From positions 45,585,552 to 45,649,551 of the forward strand of contig OX326956.1 of assembly GCA_946800325.1 (NCBI GenBank): a DNA stretch of 64,000 nt, read 5' to 3'. Origin of the DNA: Luzula sylvatica (taxonomy: Eukaryota; Streptophyta; Magnoliopsida; Poales; Juncaceae). Numbering within the stretch: position 1 is the first letter of the stretch; every line of letters starts with the position of its first letter. Below, piece by piece: positions 1-12,406 of this stretch. The position numbers and the translations under genes were made by a program. The notes under the pieces were generated by a model. It was not told the origin of the DNA. It ran no database searches and saw only the letters and a list, made by a program, of their open reading frames with translations.

Positions 1-1423
1 AAAACTTACTTGTATTTTTTATGTAATATAAAATTATAACATTAAATAATTTATTATATTCTAAAATAATGTAATGTAATATAAATTATATCAAATTATA
101 ATAAATACAATATAAAATAATTAAAAATAATATAATGCAATTTAACATAATACAATATAATATAATATAGTAAAATTAAATTAAATATAAAAAATGGAAA
201 CAATAAAAGTACTTGTAAGTTATATATTTTTTAATTATTTTCAAATATAATTTCATCTTGATCATGCTAAATAAAAGATATTTAAAACATTTATTTTAGA
301 AGCAATTAATTGAATAGTATATAAATCAAAATGAGTGCAAACAATGAAAAAAGAAATAAATTATTACATTAAAGAAGAGAGAGAGAAGACATTCCTAGAG
401 AAAAACCGACCAAAAATGTTAGTTTTTTTTTCTCCTCCAATTTGTATACAAATTTCCTGATAATTCCTTATCTTGAAATTCCCACACTACTTCCTTAAAT
501 GCATCCAAATTTGTATTAGTAAATATTTAGTAATATTTTCCTTATTTATAAAAGTCCTCCTAATTCCTACTCATCCAAACAAGCCCTAAAACTTAAAAAA
601 GAAAACCCTAATTACGATTGTAGCAAATCCAAATGGAGCTGCCAACGACTGGTCTCCAGTTTCCTAATCGAATTTGCTCGATCGCATTTTTCACCTCAAA
701 GTTCTGCCAATCTTTGTTGCCGGCGAATTCTTCTGCCGGTCAGCAAATTCTGCACATTGTACGAGTGAATTTGCAGCAAATCCATGTTCTAGTTTAATCT
801 GTCAACGACTTCTGACGTGCCGAATTTCCTGTAACAAATTTTTTGCAACGAATTCTGATATGCTTGCGAGTTCTCACCTGCTAGTGATTTTGACAGCAAC
901 TTTCCTACAGCAAATTCCCTGCCAGTAATTTTGCCATCGAAATTGTGGTCTTCTTGCAAATCTGAAAAATTAATTAAATTGGAGATTAAAGTTCTTTTTA
1001 TACTTTTCCTAAGAAACCTAGAAGACAACCTCCGAAGTCTTGTTCATACGAGTCAAATATAGATCTACGAAAGGCCGATCCTCTTTGCCATCTATGACAT
1101 TTAAACATGGGTAAATATACTGTGTCCTCGTAAACACAAAAAACATCTTTGATACGTCAATCGAGTAAAATTAATTAAATTGATTGGATCATTCAATTGA
1201 ACCAATTCAACTAAACATTGATTTGATTGATAATCAATTCAATTAACCTTCATTAATCCTCCTCGATTGACGCATCAATCCAATTTTTGGGTGTTTTGGG
1301 GGTGCCATATATACCCCTTTTAAACATAAGCAATCATATCGTGACACCGGTCTCTGCACGTGTCAAATATAGACTTGCGAAATGTTCATATTGTTTGCCA
1401 TCTATGTATGACATTTAATATAC
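1..1423. other. AT-rich intergenic DNA, no gene seen
   Basis: No reading frame with recognisable protein features was found. A segment at about 1105-1320 shares motifs (TTGATACGTCAATCGAG, then GATTGACGCATCAATCC) with a palindromic segment at 28133-28333, so both may be copies of one MITE family. The boundaries are not certain. Confidence 0.5.
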
Positions 1424-1450
1424 TAGTATAATACCCGCGCTATGCGGATA
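1424..1450 (-). mobile_element. Helitron-type 3' end (minus strand)
   Basis: Read on the minus strand this is a GC-rich hairpin (CCGC, loop, GCGG) followed by GGTATTATACTAG and then T. That is the usual 3' terminus of a plant Helitron: a short hairpin about 10 bp before CTAG, with T as the next base. The body would lie to the right. Its 5' TC end was not located. Confidence 0.5.
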
Positions 1451-1630
1451 TGTTATTATTATTTTTCATATTTATATAATCAGCATCATATAATTTATAT
1501 GGTAAATATCACTAACATATATAAATAGAAATTGAAGATGAAATTGTACTCAATATAGAGAACCTAGCATTACAATAAATTTAATTCAAATGTATATCGA
1601 AACAAAACATTAAGATAAATTTGATTCATA

Positions 1631-2052
1631 TGAACCATGGATTGACCTTTGATTTTGTGTGATAATGTAATATTTGTAAACATTTATGTGTCCCTTATTT
1701 TACACATAATTTTAAACAATTTTTGAAGGTCACATCATCTTACATTGATGATGTGTCAAAATATTATTCATTAGGCTCATATTGGACTAGTTGTACTCTT
1801 CTTATTTTGGACCCTTATTTATGCGATCTGCTCATGTCACATCATCACAATTTTTCAACTATTAGATTATGATATGTGGCAACATATGAACCATGGATTA
1901 ACTTTTGATTTTGTGTGATGATGTTATATTTGTAGACATTTATGTGTCCCTTATTTTACACATAGCTTTAAGTAATTTTAGAAGTCACATCATCTTACAT
2001 TGATGATGTGTCAAAATATTATTCATTAGGTTCATGTTGGACCAGTTGTATT
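1631..2052. repeat. direct duplication, ~256-bp period
   Basis: Two similar copies start with TGAACCATGGATT at 1631 and 1887. Both contain TTATGTGTCCCTTATTTTAC and the palindromic CATCTTACATTGATGATGTG. A third, more diverged relative lies at about 29280-29460, so this is a dispersed repeat that has duplicated locally. Confidence 0.7.
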
Positions 2053-2220
2053 TAATTTTGAATTTTTCCAAAATATATTACATGATCAATTGTGAATACA
2101 AATAGAATATGAAAAGTTTAAATATCTAACATTAATAAATTAATATATAATATCATAAAACATACATTAAATATTGTTACTATTTTGCATAATATAATTT
2201 TAAAAAATTAAGAAATATAT

Positions 2221-2834
2221 TCTAGTTAATATAATGTAACCCCCTCCACGAGGTGCTGACACATGGAGGGGGATAAATTTGTTTTTAAACCCTATTTTTT
2301 TCATTTTTCAATTTTGATCCTTTTTTGGTAATTTTTCTTTTTACCCCATTTTTTTTTTCCTTTTTCGATTTTGGTCATATTTTGCTTTCCAATTTTTTTT
2401 TATTTGCTCATTTCGTACGGGTATGTATGAAATTTTGTACGCACAAATTTATGCGAGATTTTATAAAAATTTGTCATGTGTCCGTTGTATCCATCTGACA
2501 CGTTGCGATTCTTTAATGAACCCTTATTAATACATCTATTGATATTAAATATATTTGCGAATATGTCATGATTATGATAATCGAGTTTGAAAGCACCCGC
2601 GCACATGCTATTTAAACAAATTGTATCAAAAAATAATATCCGTGATAGACTAATTTCATGAACATTATGCATTTATTGACATCATGATATTTGCAAATAT
2701 GTCATAATTAGATTAATTTTGTTGAAACGCACGCGCGTTAATTCGCACACATGCTAATTCTATTTAAATAAATTATGTAAAAAATGTAAAAAATAAGTAT
2801 GTAGTCCCACGCAATTGCGCGGGGATAAAGCTAG
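2221..2834 (+). mobile_element. non-autonomous Helitron, 614 bp
   Basis: The segment starts with TC (TCTAGTTAATATAATG) and ends with a hairpin (CCCACGCAATTGCGCGGGG), then ATAAAG and CTAG followed by T. These are the 5' and 3' hallmarks of Helitrons. A related repeat at about 29.63 kb reads straight through the junction (GAAATATATTCACTTGAATT) and lacks these 614 bp, so it acts as an empty site. No Rep/helicase coding is present, so it would depend on another element for movement. Confidence 0.75.
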
Positions 2835-3505
2835 TTCACTTGAATTTTATCTTTATTTTGAGTTCCATATTATCATATAGTCAATATTTCTGTCTAACTT
2901 TAAATTATGAAAACAATTGTGTAAAAATATATATAAAGCTAAGTATAATTACATTAAAGACTTGTAAGCATTATAATTATTATTTTTAAAACTATAGTTA
3001 AAACAAATTGCACATACTACTAAGTATGTTATATTTGTATTTTTACTTAAAACAGTTTCATGTTAATCTTTACAAAAAAAAAAAATTAAAGATATTTATT
3101 TACAAAACATACATAATTTCTTTAACTTATATAATATTTTTCAATAATAAACATGAAACATAAATTTTACCAGAAACAATTTCTTTTCAACTTTTAAAAT
3201 ATTATTATTCTTATTTTTAGATATGAAAATTTAAAATATTTTATTTATGTCCGCACATGTTATTTTATTATTTTATAGTAACAATTATTATTTTTTGTAT
3301 ATGTGTTGCATTAAAGTACTAAATAAATATTTCGTATTGTGTCGAATTCAAAAATAGTATAATAATTTTATCACCATCGAATTTCTTTAATCAATATGAT
3401 TTTTATTTTCACAAAGTCTTGTGTTTGATCCCGAAAAATCATAATTATATATTATGTGAATGGCAAACAAAATCGTCGCGAAACGCGGGTAATCTCCTCA
3501 GTGGC
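2835..3505 (+). mobile_element. Helitron-like repeat with degenerate 3' end
   Basis: This AT-rich segment continues the repeat interrupted by the 614-bp Helitron and matches sequence at about 29640-29820 and 31000-31632. It finishes with a GC-rich hairpin (CGTCGCGAAACGCGGG) and TAATCTCCTCAGT, similar to the end at 31606-31632, where the last bases are CTAGT. I infer a decayed plus-strand Helitron end. Confidence 0.45.
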
Positions 3506-4837
3506 GAAACTAAGGGGGGGACTGAGGGGAGCCTTGGCTCCCGCCTTGTATTTTAAAATTTACTATTGTACCCGAATAAAATTTACTATTTGGCCCCTTC
3601 TAACAATTGTAATTTTATTTTAGATATTTTAGGATGTAATTTGAACCATGCAATTAATACATATTCAAATGGGCTCGCCCAATAAAATATTATTGAACAA
3701 AAATTCAATTTTCTTCAAGCCAATATAATATATCATGCTTATTTCTCAATTTACATATATTTTTCATCTTATTTATTTTATGTTTTTTTTTCTTGTGAAC
3801 CACCAATTTTTTTCAAAACAACTCAAAATCTCTTTCAAACTAAAAGTAAAATAAAATCCAGCTATAGCAAGCAAGTTATATCCTCTTCAAGTTTCTTAAA
3901 ATTTCCAAAATTAATAATTAATTTTGTATTAAACGTGCAAAATCTAGAAGTAAGAAAAATATAACTAATAAATAAAATTTGATCAATTATTTGGGGATTT
4001 CACTGAAATTTGTGCAAAGCATTTCAAGACAAATCTCAAATTTTTTTGAATACTTTTAATTTGGTTACAATGGAGGATGTTTTTAATTAACTCTATGATT
4101 GTTTACATTGAAAAAAAAAATTGTCGAATTCTTTTCACTTAAAACTTTTATTTAATGCATAAAAGACGGGTTCCACTACGTTTCAATTATATTTATTTTG
4201 GATATTTTATTATTTTAGACGAATATATATTTTTGAAATTTACTTGCAATTTAATAATATTATATTTTTTTGTTATTTTGCAGGTCATGTATTAATAATA
4301 TTAGATAAAAAAAATTGTTTTTTTCTCGGCCCCCCTTAATTTTTATGTCTGATTCAGACCTTGAATCTCCTAGTATCAATAAAAGATCCAAAATTATACA
4401 AAAGAGACATCAATTCATGAACTAAATTCAAAGCAACTAATGAATTAAATACAAAAATCATTTAAAAATCAAGGAATTAAATACAAAAAGTAATTAACGT
4501 CTCTTTTATGACTCACATATATAGGTAGCGCGGGTATTTTCTCTAATATATTAAATTCAAAGAAGTGAGTCAATTTATTGTAGAGCCGAAAAGTACTATA
4601 CACACTCACAAGCAGAAAAATAAAAAAAATAAATCATTGATTTCAAATTTTAAAAAACTGAGAAATTGTCCAAAAAAATTCAAATTTCTATCACAGATTT
4701 GGAATGAATCTAATGTAAATATCTTGCACAAATCCTCGTAAATGTGTTATGATATATATTTCTTCAGCATGTATATTTGTTTCCTGTCAAAAAAATGAGT
4801 CGGCATTTCTTGAAACACATAATAGGCGTGATCTATA
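3506..4837. other. AT-rich DNA with hAT-like remnant
   Basis: It begins with CAGTGGCGAAACTAAGGGGG at about 3499, the style of end seen in plant hAT MITEs. A C-rich counterpart (GGCCCCCCTTAATTTTTATG) is near 4329, but the inverted ends are too decayed to define an element. The last part, 4690-4837, is the left flank of the Mutator-like element. No gene is supported. Confidence 0.35.
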
Positions 4838-4967
4838 GGAAAATTTTGCACAGTAACCATGTTTTTAAAGTTAATTAACGAAATAACCAAGTTTTGGGGG
4901 TAATTTGTAAAATGTCTTTTGCGAGGTATGAAACCCCGCCTGGCGCACTTTGAAACCGCGCCTTTTG
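4838..4967 (+). repeat. left terminal inverted repeat of the MULE
   Basis: Its reverse complement matches 18826-18954 with only a few differences. It contains the core AGTTAATTAACGAAATAACC and the subterminal ATGAAACCCCGCCTGGCGCA. GGCGC-rich motifs continue inward to about 5095, as on the right side. Confidence 0.92.
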
Positions 4968-5344
4968 TCATGTCGTGATTTAGTAGAAATTATGTGATTA
5001 AGGAGAAATTAATGATGTTGAAAATAGGCGCAATATGACACAGCGCTAGGCGCATAATCAAACAGCGCCTGGCGCTATATGAAATCCCGCTTTTTTTTCC
5101 AGTATTATTTAACACTTTGTTTGATTTATATTATTGTTATTTAATTGAAGGGAAATTTTCAAAAAACTCCCTATCTTTTTTGGATATTCTAAAAAAACCC
5201 CTGCCTTGACAAATATATAACAACATAATCAAACCATAACAACATAATCTACACATATGAAACATCACAACATAATCTAATAATAATGAAATAAACATAT
5301 ACAAACACCCCAACATAATCTAACTATCGTCTCTAGGTGCATTC

Positions 5345-6392
5345 AGAAGGAAATACAGTTTCGGATCAACCGTAAAAGTGTACACAAGGATAAACGAATG
5401 TAAACGTACATTCGTGGTCATATCTTTCAGTAGGAAAATCCAATTTGAATGGTTCAAATTGGGTTAGATAGATAATAATATTATCTACAAACTTCATGTA
5501 GAAATATATTTCATATGAACGAAGTATCAGTGTCGTTTTTATGAAATACCGAAAGGGTGCAACAGTATGACATACAGTTAGTACAACGGTCATAACTTTT
5601 GCATACGAACTCCAATTGGGCCAGGCCAACTTGGGTTGGGTAGATAATAATATTATCTACAACTTTCATGCAGGTTGATTTTCTGTCAGAGGAATTTACC
5701 AATTTCGTATGGACAGAATACTGAACATATTCATGCATCTTCCTGTGTGAAAGAGTGTATATTGGATATATATGTCTTTTGGCCAATCCTAATCCTATGT
5801 GATATAAATAGGATAATTCTCTCACATCTAATGACCAGATCATTCAGATCAATCTATGGTATTATTCAGAATAATCCAGAAATATAAAGAGACATCTTTC
5901 AAGAGAGTGAAAGAGTGTGAAGAGATAAAGACCGAGAAAAATGAGTTTTTCTCGGTGTAGAGAATCAATCTAATCAAGCAAGTTCGCCGGTGCAGCATCT
6001 AGGCAGTTGCATCCGCGACCGATGAACTCCGACTCACGGTGGATACAAGTAGAGGAGCGACACTTGTGGCTCTCCGATTGTGATCAAACCGAAGGAGCAA
6101 AACTTTGGGCTGTGGAAGAGTGTGGACATGGGACGCACGAAAGACAACCTGAGGCGTGTCAAGACGGTGGGAGACATGTGGTATGGGACGCACGGGCTTG
6201 TCACCAACGTGACACCGGAGAAGGAAAGGATGCGAGCGATCAACCCGTCGTGCGTGATCAATTTCACGCTGGTAATCATCTATCCTTCTATTGCATCGTA
6301 CCCTCGAAGTCATGGCGTGATCTTGGATTTTGGGAACCGGACCGGGCCTTCATATCCGCTGCGCGGGCCCGGGGTCGGGATAATTCCCAACA
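5345..6392 (+). mobile_element. solo LTR, copia-type family A (copy 1)
   Basis: This 1048-bp sequence ends in CCCAACA and has an internal TATA box (GATATAAATAGG near 5802). It matches the LTRs at 29822-30993 and, inverted, 50690-51838. The 5' end reads AG rather than TG. Flanks are CATTC (5340-5344) and CATTA (6393-6397), a 5-bp target duplication with one change. No internal retrotransposon sequence is attached, so it is a solo LTR left by recombination. Copia assignment is inferred from the LTR style only. Confidence 0.82.
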
Positions 6393-9300
6393 CATTATGT
6401 GTCGGATCGAAATAGTCATGATGACCATATGAAGTACCGACTCCACCATACGGACCTCCTGGAGCATATGAAGTTTGACTCGATTGAAAGGTCGAGTTCA
6501 TGAAGTTCATATGTTGTGAATGCTCGCCATAATTCGATCGCGACGTAGAAACATAGTCCGTGAAGGGCGGTTGGACAAACCCACTCCCAGTCAAATTGTC
6601 ATCATTCTGAGAATTGTTCAAAGATAATGCCTCAAGCAAAACCGGCATTCTAGTCGCCATTTGATCCAAGATCATGCGATATTCACAATTGTGTCCGCTT
6701 TGTCCACCTTGTCTAGCACGTCGAATATCTAGTTGGAGCTCATTGACCTAAAATGAAAATGAGTTAAGTTATATAAAAAAATTATATTATTATTTAATTC
6801 AATTTGAAAGAAATTAATAAATGATGAAATACCAAGGATCGCAAAAGTGGACCACTAGGTCGGAAGCTCACATCAGGAGGACTAATGCTGTTCACCATCC
6901 ACCGTCTCGTGATTTGACAAAACCATCTCATATAGTCCTGAAAACCATCTCAATCCGATCAAAGTAATGTAATGAAATTACGAAAACAATATTTGTACCT
7001 TTCTAGTAAACCCGCCGTTCAATACAGTCTCGTCTTCCTCAACAATATATGTACCTCGCTGCTCCCACATGTGGATATAACGCCCCATTTGTGCATTTTT
7101 TTTAATTTCCCACGAGGTGCCATATTAGGGTTTGGAGGAATGTGTTGCCGAAAACCGAATTGGAACATGACCATATCCGGTAGGTGCATCTGCACCGTAT
7201 TAGCACATATCAACGGGATTTTGGCCCTCCAAAAGACAGAACGAACAAAACATTCTGGCGGTAAATTCGCCGTCAACTCTTCAGTATAAGGGCTCCAAGT
7301 AATCTGAAAAAAAAAATTAATTAATATAATTATAAGTAAATAATTTTAATTTTCTTACTTGTTCTGCTTGTAGTTTGTCCAATTGATCAGAATAATATAT
7401 GACCGCACTTCCTCTATTCCTCTCTCTGTAATTATTGACACCCACATAATAGTTCATGAGTGGGTTCCCAACAATCGATCCCGGAATACTCATGTCAGGC
7501 CGTCCAATGGCAAAATGAAACCAAGCCCAAATCTAGCAAAGATTTTTATAATTAATTTCTACATAGACTTATATACAAAATTATTTTGTATAAATGAACG
7601 AATGAAAAATGACCTGAACAAGTGAGAACCATCCTGACGCTGTAGTTTTGCCAATCTGGCATGCATCTCCCAAAGACTTGTACAAATGATCGAGGATGGC
7701 GGCACCCCAAGCATACTTCCCGCATGCATCAAAATCCTCCAAGAAATATATGTAACCTGGATTGAGTCGGCCTTTTGTGGGATTGGCCAAAACCATCGAA
7801 GCCATGAAGTACAAGACATAAGCCCTCGTAAGTTGGTCCCACGTTTCCTCCGTGGGATCAAGGTAGTCTATGAAACGTCGTACGCAACCACGACAACGAA
7901 ATACGGTCATCAGGCGGACACACCCCAAGCAAACGGGTCATATCAACTTCTACATCGTCATCCTGCCTGGCAGCCCTAAACAACGGAGCACCGTCCACTG
8001 CGAAACCAGTCAACAAAGAAACATCACGTAGTGTAATGGTGATCTCTCCATGTGGCATATGAAAGGTGTTCGTCTCCGGACGCCACTGATAACACGTAAA
8101 ATAGGTCGTTTAAATGTGGTAATTCAATTTCACGAGTTAATCAAAACAATTTATAACAAATACTAAGTATAGTACTAAGTATAGGTTCGTTCCAAGGAAA
8201 TTTTGCGTATAATCGAAATTGCAATTCAAGAATTATTTCTATTGATCCAGAGACTATAATATTTTGTCACAATAAATATCTAAACTTTATAAAGCTCTGG
8301 TCAAAATTTCACTTTCACACACACAATGTTCGAATTTATGAAATTTATAGATCACAAGGGTATTTTAGGCACTAATCAAATTCCAGAAAAATATAGATCG
8401 CAAAACGAGATCTCAAATTTGGCAGAAAGATTCACAATTTAATACAAAGAGAGATAACAGAAGAATTTCACAGGTTTGGTATTTCAGTAAAAAGTAATGA
8501 TCTAATTACAAACAGGTCCCTGGCAAATTACAGAATAGTCCAGACAATTTTGAGGTTGAGTAACAGATTTCAAAAATTCATATCAAATAGGAAATTGCAT
8601 GAAACTGATTGATTCAAAATTTGTATTAAACTATAGATCCAGATCTAAACAGTGATTGCAAACAAGGAATATTATCAGATCTAAAAATCACTCAAACAGA
8701 TCACACAAATCAGCTCCAGAATTTTAGTAAAACTCAAGGCAAAAATAGAAAAAATGCGAGAAAAATTCCACAAAAATTCCACAAATTATAAATCACAGTA
8801 TATAACAAGTTCACAAACATATTTGACTTATATCTACTTAATTCCTAATCAAAACAATAAAATTGTAAAAGAGAGTACCGAAAAAGGAGAGAATGAAGTC
8901 CAAGATTGGATCTTGGCGAGGTCCTCGAGCCTTCACACCTTGAGAGGAGATGAGAGGAGGAGGAGAGAAACTTCGTATCCGGTTCGGAGAAGGGGATGAG
9001 AGGAAAAGCTCCTCGGAACGGCCTCGGAAACCGTGCTAAGACACGATCTTCTCGGCGAAAATGGCTCAACGATGAACAAAGGGAGCTAGAGATCTCTCAA
9101 CAATGGAGGGGGAAGAGGCTAAGACCTTACCTTCCCCAAGAATGGAGTGGTTGACCCAAGAGGTCCAAGGGTATGTGAAAGAATGGTCATGAGTGTCTTT
9201 TATAAGAGGTGGAGGTTGATACAGGACAAATCTCGAGTTGCAACTGGCATGGTTAGGTAGAGAACGTTCCCATGAATCCAACGCTCGAAACTGCATCCAA

Positions 9301-9633
9301 TTTGGACATCGGACGGCCAAGAAAACTCGAAAATACAATTGCAAAACTTATCCATGGATCCAGATTTAATCATCAAAAAATCTTCCGAAATTCACAAAAT
9401 GGCTGAGTTCTTCTGCGGTTCACAGGATTAATGGAGAGTGGAGTGGCTTTTGTTTTGCTTCTCTAAGTTGGACTGGAGAGTGCGGTTATTAAAGAACCGG
9501 AGAGGAGAACCGAACGCATGGCTCCAAGAGAATCGGTTTGAACTGCCTAGCTCGATTCTTTGCTGCGACGGTTGTATAGCTCATCGTGTAATGAAGGGAA
9601 GGAAGAGCTGTCAGGGCGCTGCAGCGTGGTTCA

Positions 9634-11172
9634 TGATGTGAGGCAAATGGAACACGTTTTACGAATCTTATTTAGGGATTTTAGCCCTTGTGAAGTTATA
9701 TTCTATGCTTTTATGATACATATTTCAAACATCATGAATATTTCTACACTAATTTGTTGTTTGCCCATTTTCAGGAGATAGAGGAATAATTTTGGAATTT
9801 GGTCAGCACCATTGCCTCCGGCATGCCGAAGACAGTCAAAACGATATATCACATCGATATATTCGGTGAATGATCGAGGCGGGAAAGGCAAAAACAAAAG
9901 AAGAAGATCACCAAACTGCTGCAACGCACAGGGCCTGGCCGCAGAGGCAAAATTCACAGCCAACGCAGGCAAAATTCACAGCCCACGCCTAGCCCCAGCT
10001 CTCAGCCCATGCACAAGCCCCAACCAGCTAATTTGTTGCCTTCTTTAGATTGATTTGTGGCCTCCTTTAGATTGATTTGTTGCCTTCTTAGTTGATTTGT
10101 TGCTCCCCAAAACCTTCCATTTCTCCCTCATCCAGCCCCAAAACCTTCCATATCTCCCTCAACCAATCAGAAGACACCATGAAACCTATAAATAAGACCC
10201 TAAGGCCAAGGGAAAACCATCTCTCCTGCCCCCCCTTTTCTCTCCCCTTTGGGGGCAAGCTCTCTACCATCTCTCTCCACAAACTCTTCCAAGAAACAAA
10301 CAAGATTCAACCAAGAACCGTGAAATTCAAGACCAACTCTTTGGTAGAGGCGTTCTCGCCCTAGGGTTGTACGTGACGAAATTGGAGTTAAGGCGTTCTT
10401 GCTCCATCTCGACACAAGGAAGGGATCAGTCATTCGTGCGGAAGGCGTTCTTCGACGAATTGAAGAGGATCCGCGTGAGAAGAAACGGAGACTCGAGTTG
10501 GCGTTCAACCGGATCGACGGGAAGGCATCGACACAAGTCACTAGGCGTTCTAGGGCTTGATTAGGTGGTTTCTTTCTTTTATTTCAGTTTTTGGTTGTGA
10601 TTCTTTTAATAAATTCTTGTGTTGATTAATAAACTTGAGATTGAATTGAGTTCTTTTGCTTTCTTTAAATATTTTCTTTTGTTCTAAACTTGTCAATTTT
10701 CACGATCTCCTTCAAAATCTGCTAAAAACCAATTCTTTCATTGCGTAGATCTTGATTTCTAGTTTCGGGAACTTTTTGAATCATTGAATTTCATGAAATA
10801 TTTGAATTGATATGAATTTTTGAAAACTGTCACTTAAACTGAAAACCTGCTGTTTCCAGAGATTGTTTTTTAGAGACCTGATTGTAATTCGTTAATAACT
10901 TTTTATTCCGTTGTCCAAATTGTTTGAAATTTTAGGATAAGTTTCATAATATTCAGACCTCTCTCTAGACAAATTTTCATTAATTTTGGAAACTTAGAAA
11001 TAATTATTTTAACGATCTGAAGTTTAATCATATTTTGACGCAATAGCTCCCTGTGGAACGATTCCTTACATACTTAGTCTATACAATCTTTAGTATTCAC
11101 ATGTTTCTTGTTTGATTTACGGTATTTTTATTCAACGATATAACCTAAGTGTTAGCCAAAAACCCGTTATCA
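9634..11172 (+). repeat. 5' LTR of the LARD-like element
   Basis: TG...CA ends. A TATA box (CCTATAAATAAG, near 10186) is followed by a CT-rich leader. It differs from the 3' LTR by an extra AATTCACAGCCAACGC-type repeat unit near 9950 and by scattered substitutions. Confidence 0.92.
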
Positions 11173-11175
11173 AAA

Positions 11176-11193
11176 TGGCGCCGCTGCCGGGGA
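11176..11193 (+). promoter_or_regulatory. primer-binding site (tRNA-Asp type)
   Basis: TGGCGCCGCTGCCGGGGA lies 3 nt inside the 5' LTR. It closely matches the complement of the plant tRNA-Asp 3' end used by Athila/Tat elements, with one likely difference (C for T in the middle). Confidence 0.85.
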
Positions 11194-11322
11194 GCAATGT
11201 TTAAGTCGAAATTATAAATCATACTTGCAATCTTGAGTGTTATTGGAAATCGATTTGATATATTTGAACTTGATATTTCACTCATTGTGAGAATTTTTCT
11301 TTTTTTTTTTGCAAGGTACAAG

Positions 11323-12255
11323 ATGGACAATCAAGAGAGACCTTTAACGCTTCGGGAAGGGATGCAACTAGCGAAGATCGAAAGGGGATATCCCGAATCC
11401 ATGTCGGACCAAGATTTCATAGAGAACGAAATTGCTCGATTGGAGCTAGAAGAGAAAGAATTGAGAGAGGAAGAAGACGAACTCCTCTCAATGATTCCAC
11501 CAAATTCCACCGACGAAGCTTTTCGATACGAATACGACATAATTTCCATAGACGAATCTCGAGGCGAACTCGAATTCGAATGCCAAGACCCATCCTCTCA
11601 ATCTCAAGACGAAGTTTCCGACGAAGAATTGATCGAAACGATAGAGAAATTGATGTCAACTTTGACATTCATTTATCAACATGAGGAAACCCCGATAGAA
11701 ATACGAAATTGGATAGAATCTCTTGGAGACGCTAATTCCGAGTGCTCAAGCGAGGACAACATAGAAATTGAAGGTGGCGAAAGTTCAAGTGTGGGGGGAT
11801 TCGAAGAAAGCATCGAGACGGTCTTGGAAGAAGAAGAAGAGGAGTCGGTGGACTCAACTCTCCAAATGGTGGTTCAACTCACTCCCAACGACGAAACCAA
11901 GCAAGAAGAAAACTCTCCAACTCTCCAAGGTGAATTCTTTCCGTTTAGCATCGATTTAAATTCAAATAAGAACTATGATGCCTCTCATGAAAGAATTTCT
12001 CCTTGTGTAGATTTATCAGGAAAAACAAATAACATCGAGACACCGACGCCACTTACCACTCCGCTTCGCCAAAGACCCGTATACAAATTGATTCGAAGCA
12101 AGATAAGGATGCCCTTGGAGCCAATTTTGACATGCGCAAAACGATTAAACCAAGCATTGAGTGCCATATTCTCCAACGTTTCGAAAGGAGCACTCCGAGG
12201 CGGTCGAAAAAGAGCAATCCAAGTGAGCTCCTCGTTCAACTTTCAAGGAGGGTAA
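11323..12255 (+). CDS. 310-aa ORF of unknown function in the LARD-like element
   Basis: I chose the ATG at 11323 (MDNQERPLTLREGMQLAKI), which follows a splice-acceptor-like TTTTTTTGCAAG; the frame is open further upstream without a clear start. The N-terminal half is strongly acidic, with a coiled-coil-like stretch (EIARLELEEKELREEEDELL) and Glu/Ser-rich parts (EEEEEESVDS). The C-terminal third is basic (RQRPVYKLIRSKIR, GGRKRAIQ). I see no CCHC knuckle, protease or capsid-like motif, so it is not a recognisable Gag. It is the only coding capacity of the element and has no break. It could be a diverged Gag, an RNA-binding partner or a spurious ORF. The intact length in a recent insertion argues for a real product. 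Confidence 0.55.
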   Translation: MDNQERPLTLREGMQLAKIERGYPESMSDQDFIENEIARLELEEKELREEEDELLSMIPPNSTDEAFRYEYDIISIDESRGELEFECQDPSSQSQDEVSDEELIETIEKLMSTLTFIYQHEETPIEIRNWIESLGDANSECSSEDNIEIEGGESSSVGGFEESIETVLEEEEEESVDSTLQMVVQLTPNDETKQEENSPTLQGEFFPFSIDLNSNKNYDASHERISPCVDLSGKTNNIETPTPLTTPLRQRPVYKLIRSKIRMPLEPILTCAKRLNQALSAIFSNVSKGALRGGRKRAIQVSSSFNFQGG

Positions 12256-12371
12256 CACCGACATGGTCGAGCTCGAGACCAATAAACGAGAGCGCTAGCG
12301 AGGGAGGCAAGCCCACGCATCAAAGGTTGTATCTTTTCATTACCCTATTTTTATTCTATATTCCATATACT

Positions 12372-12406
12372 TGAGGACAAGTAAAACCATAAGTATGGGG
12401 GGGTAA
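12372..12406 (+). other. internal polypurine-tract-like block
   Basis: TTGAGGACAAG, then AAGTATGGGGGGG, resembles the true 3' tract at 13536-13565 (CGAGGACGATCAAGG, then AAGTGTGGGGG). It sits just after the ORF and about 1.1 kb before the right LTR. Confidence 0.5.

Noticed and set aside
674..1028. Open frames on both strands
   Set aside because: They start at non-ATG codons or lack any recognisable motif; composition is that of AT-rich repeats.
5999..6432. Several open frames on both strands
   Set aside because: They lie inside the solo LTR at 5345-6392; similar frames recur in the LTR at 50690-51838 and are explained by its higher GC content.
10088..10564. Short frames repeated at 14038-14526
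   Set aside because: Both sets are inside the two LTRs of the same element; they are LTR sequence, not genes.
11233..11322. Upstream extension of the 310-aa ORF
   Set aside because: The extension starts without ATG and runs through a T-rich, splice-acceptor-like tract; the ATG at 11323 is more credible.
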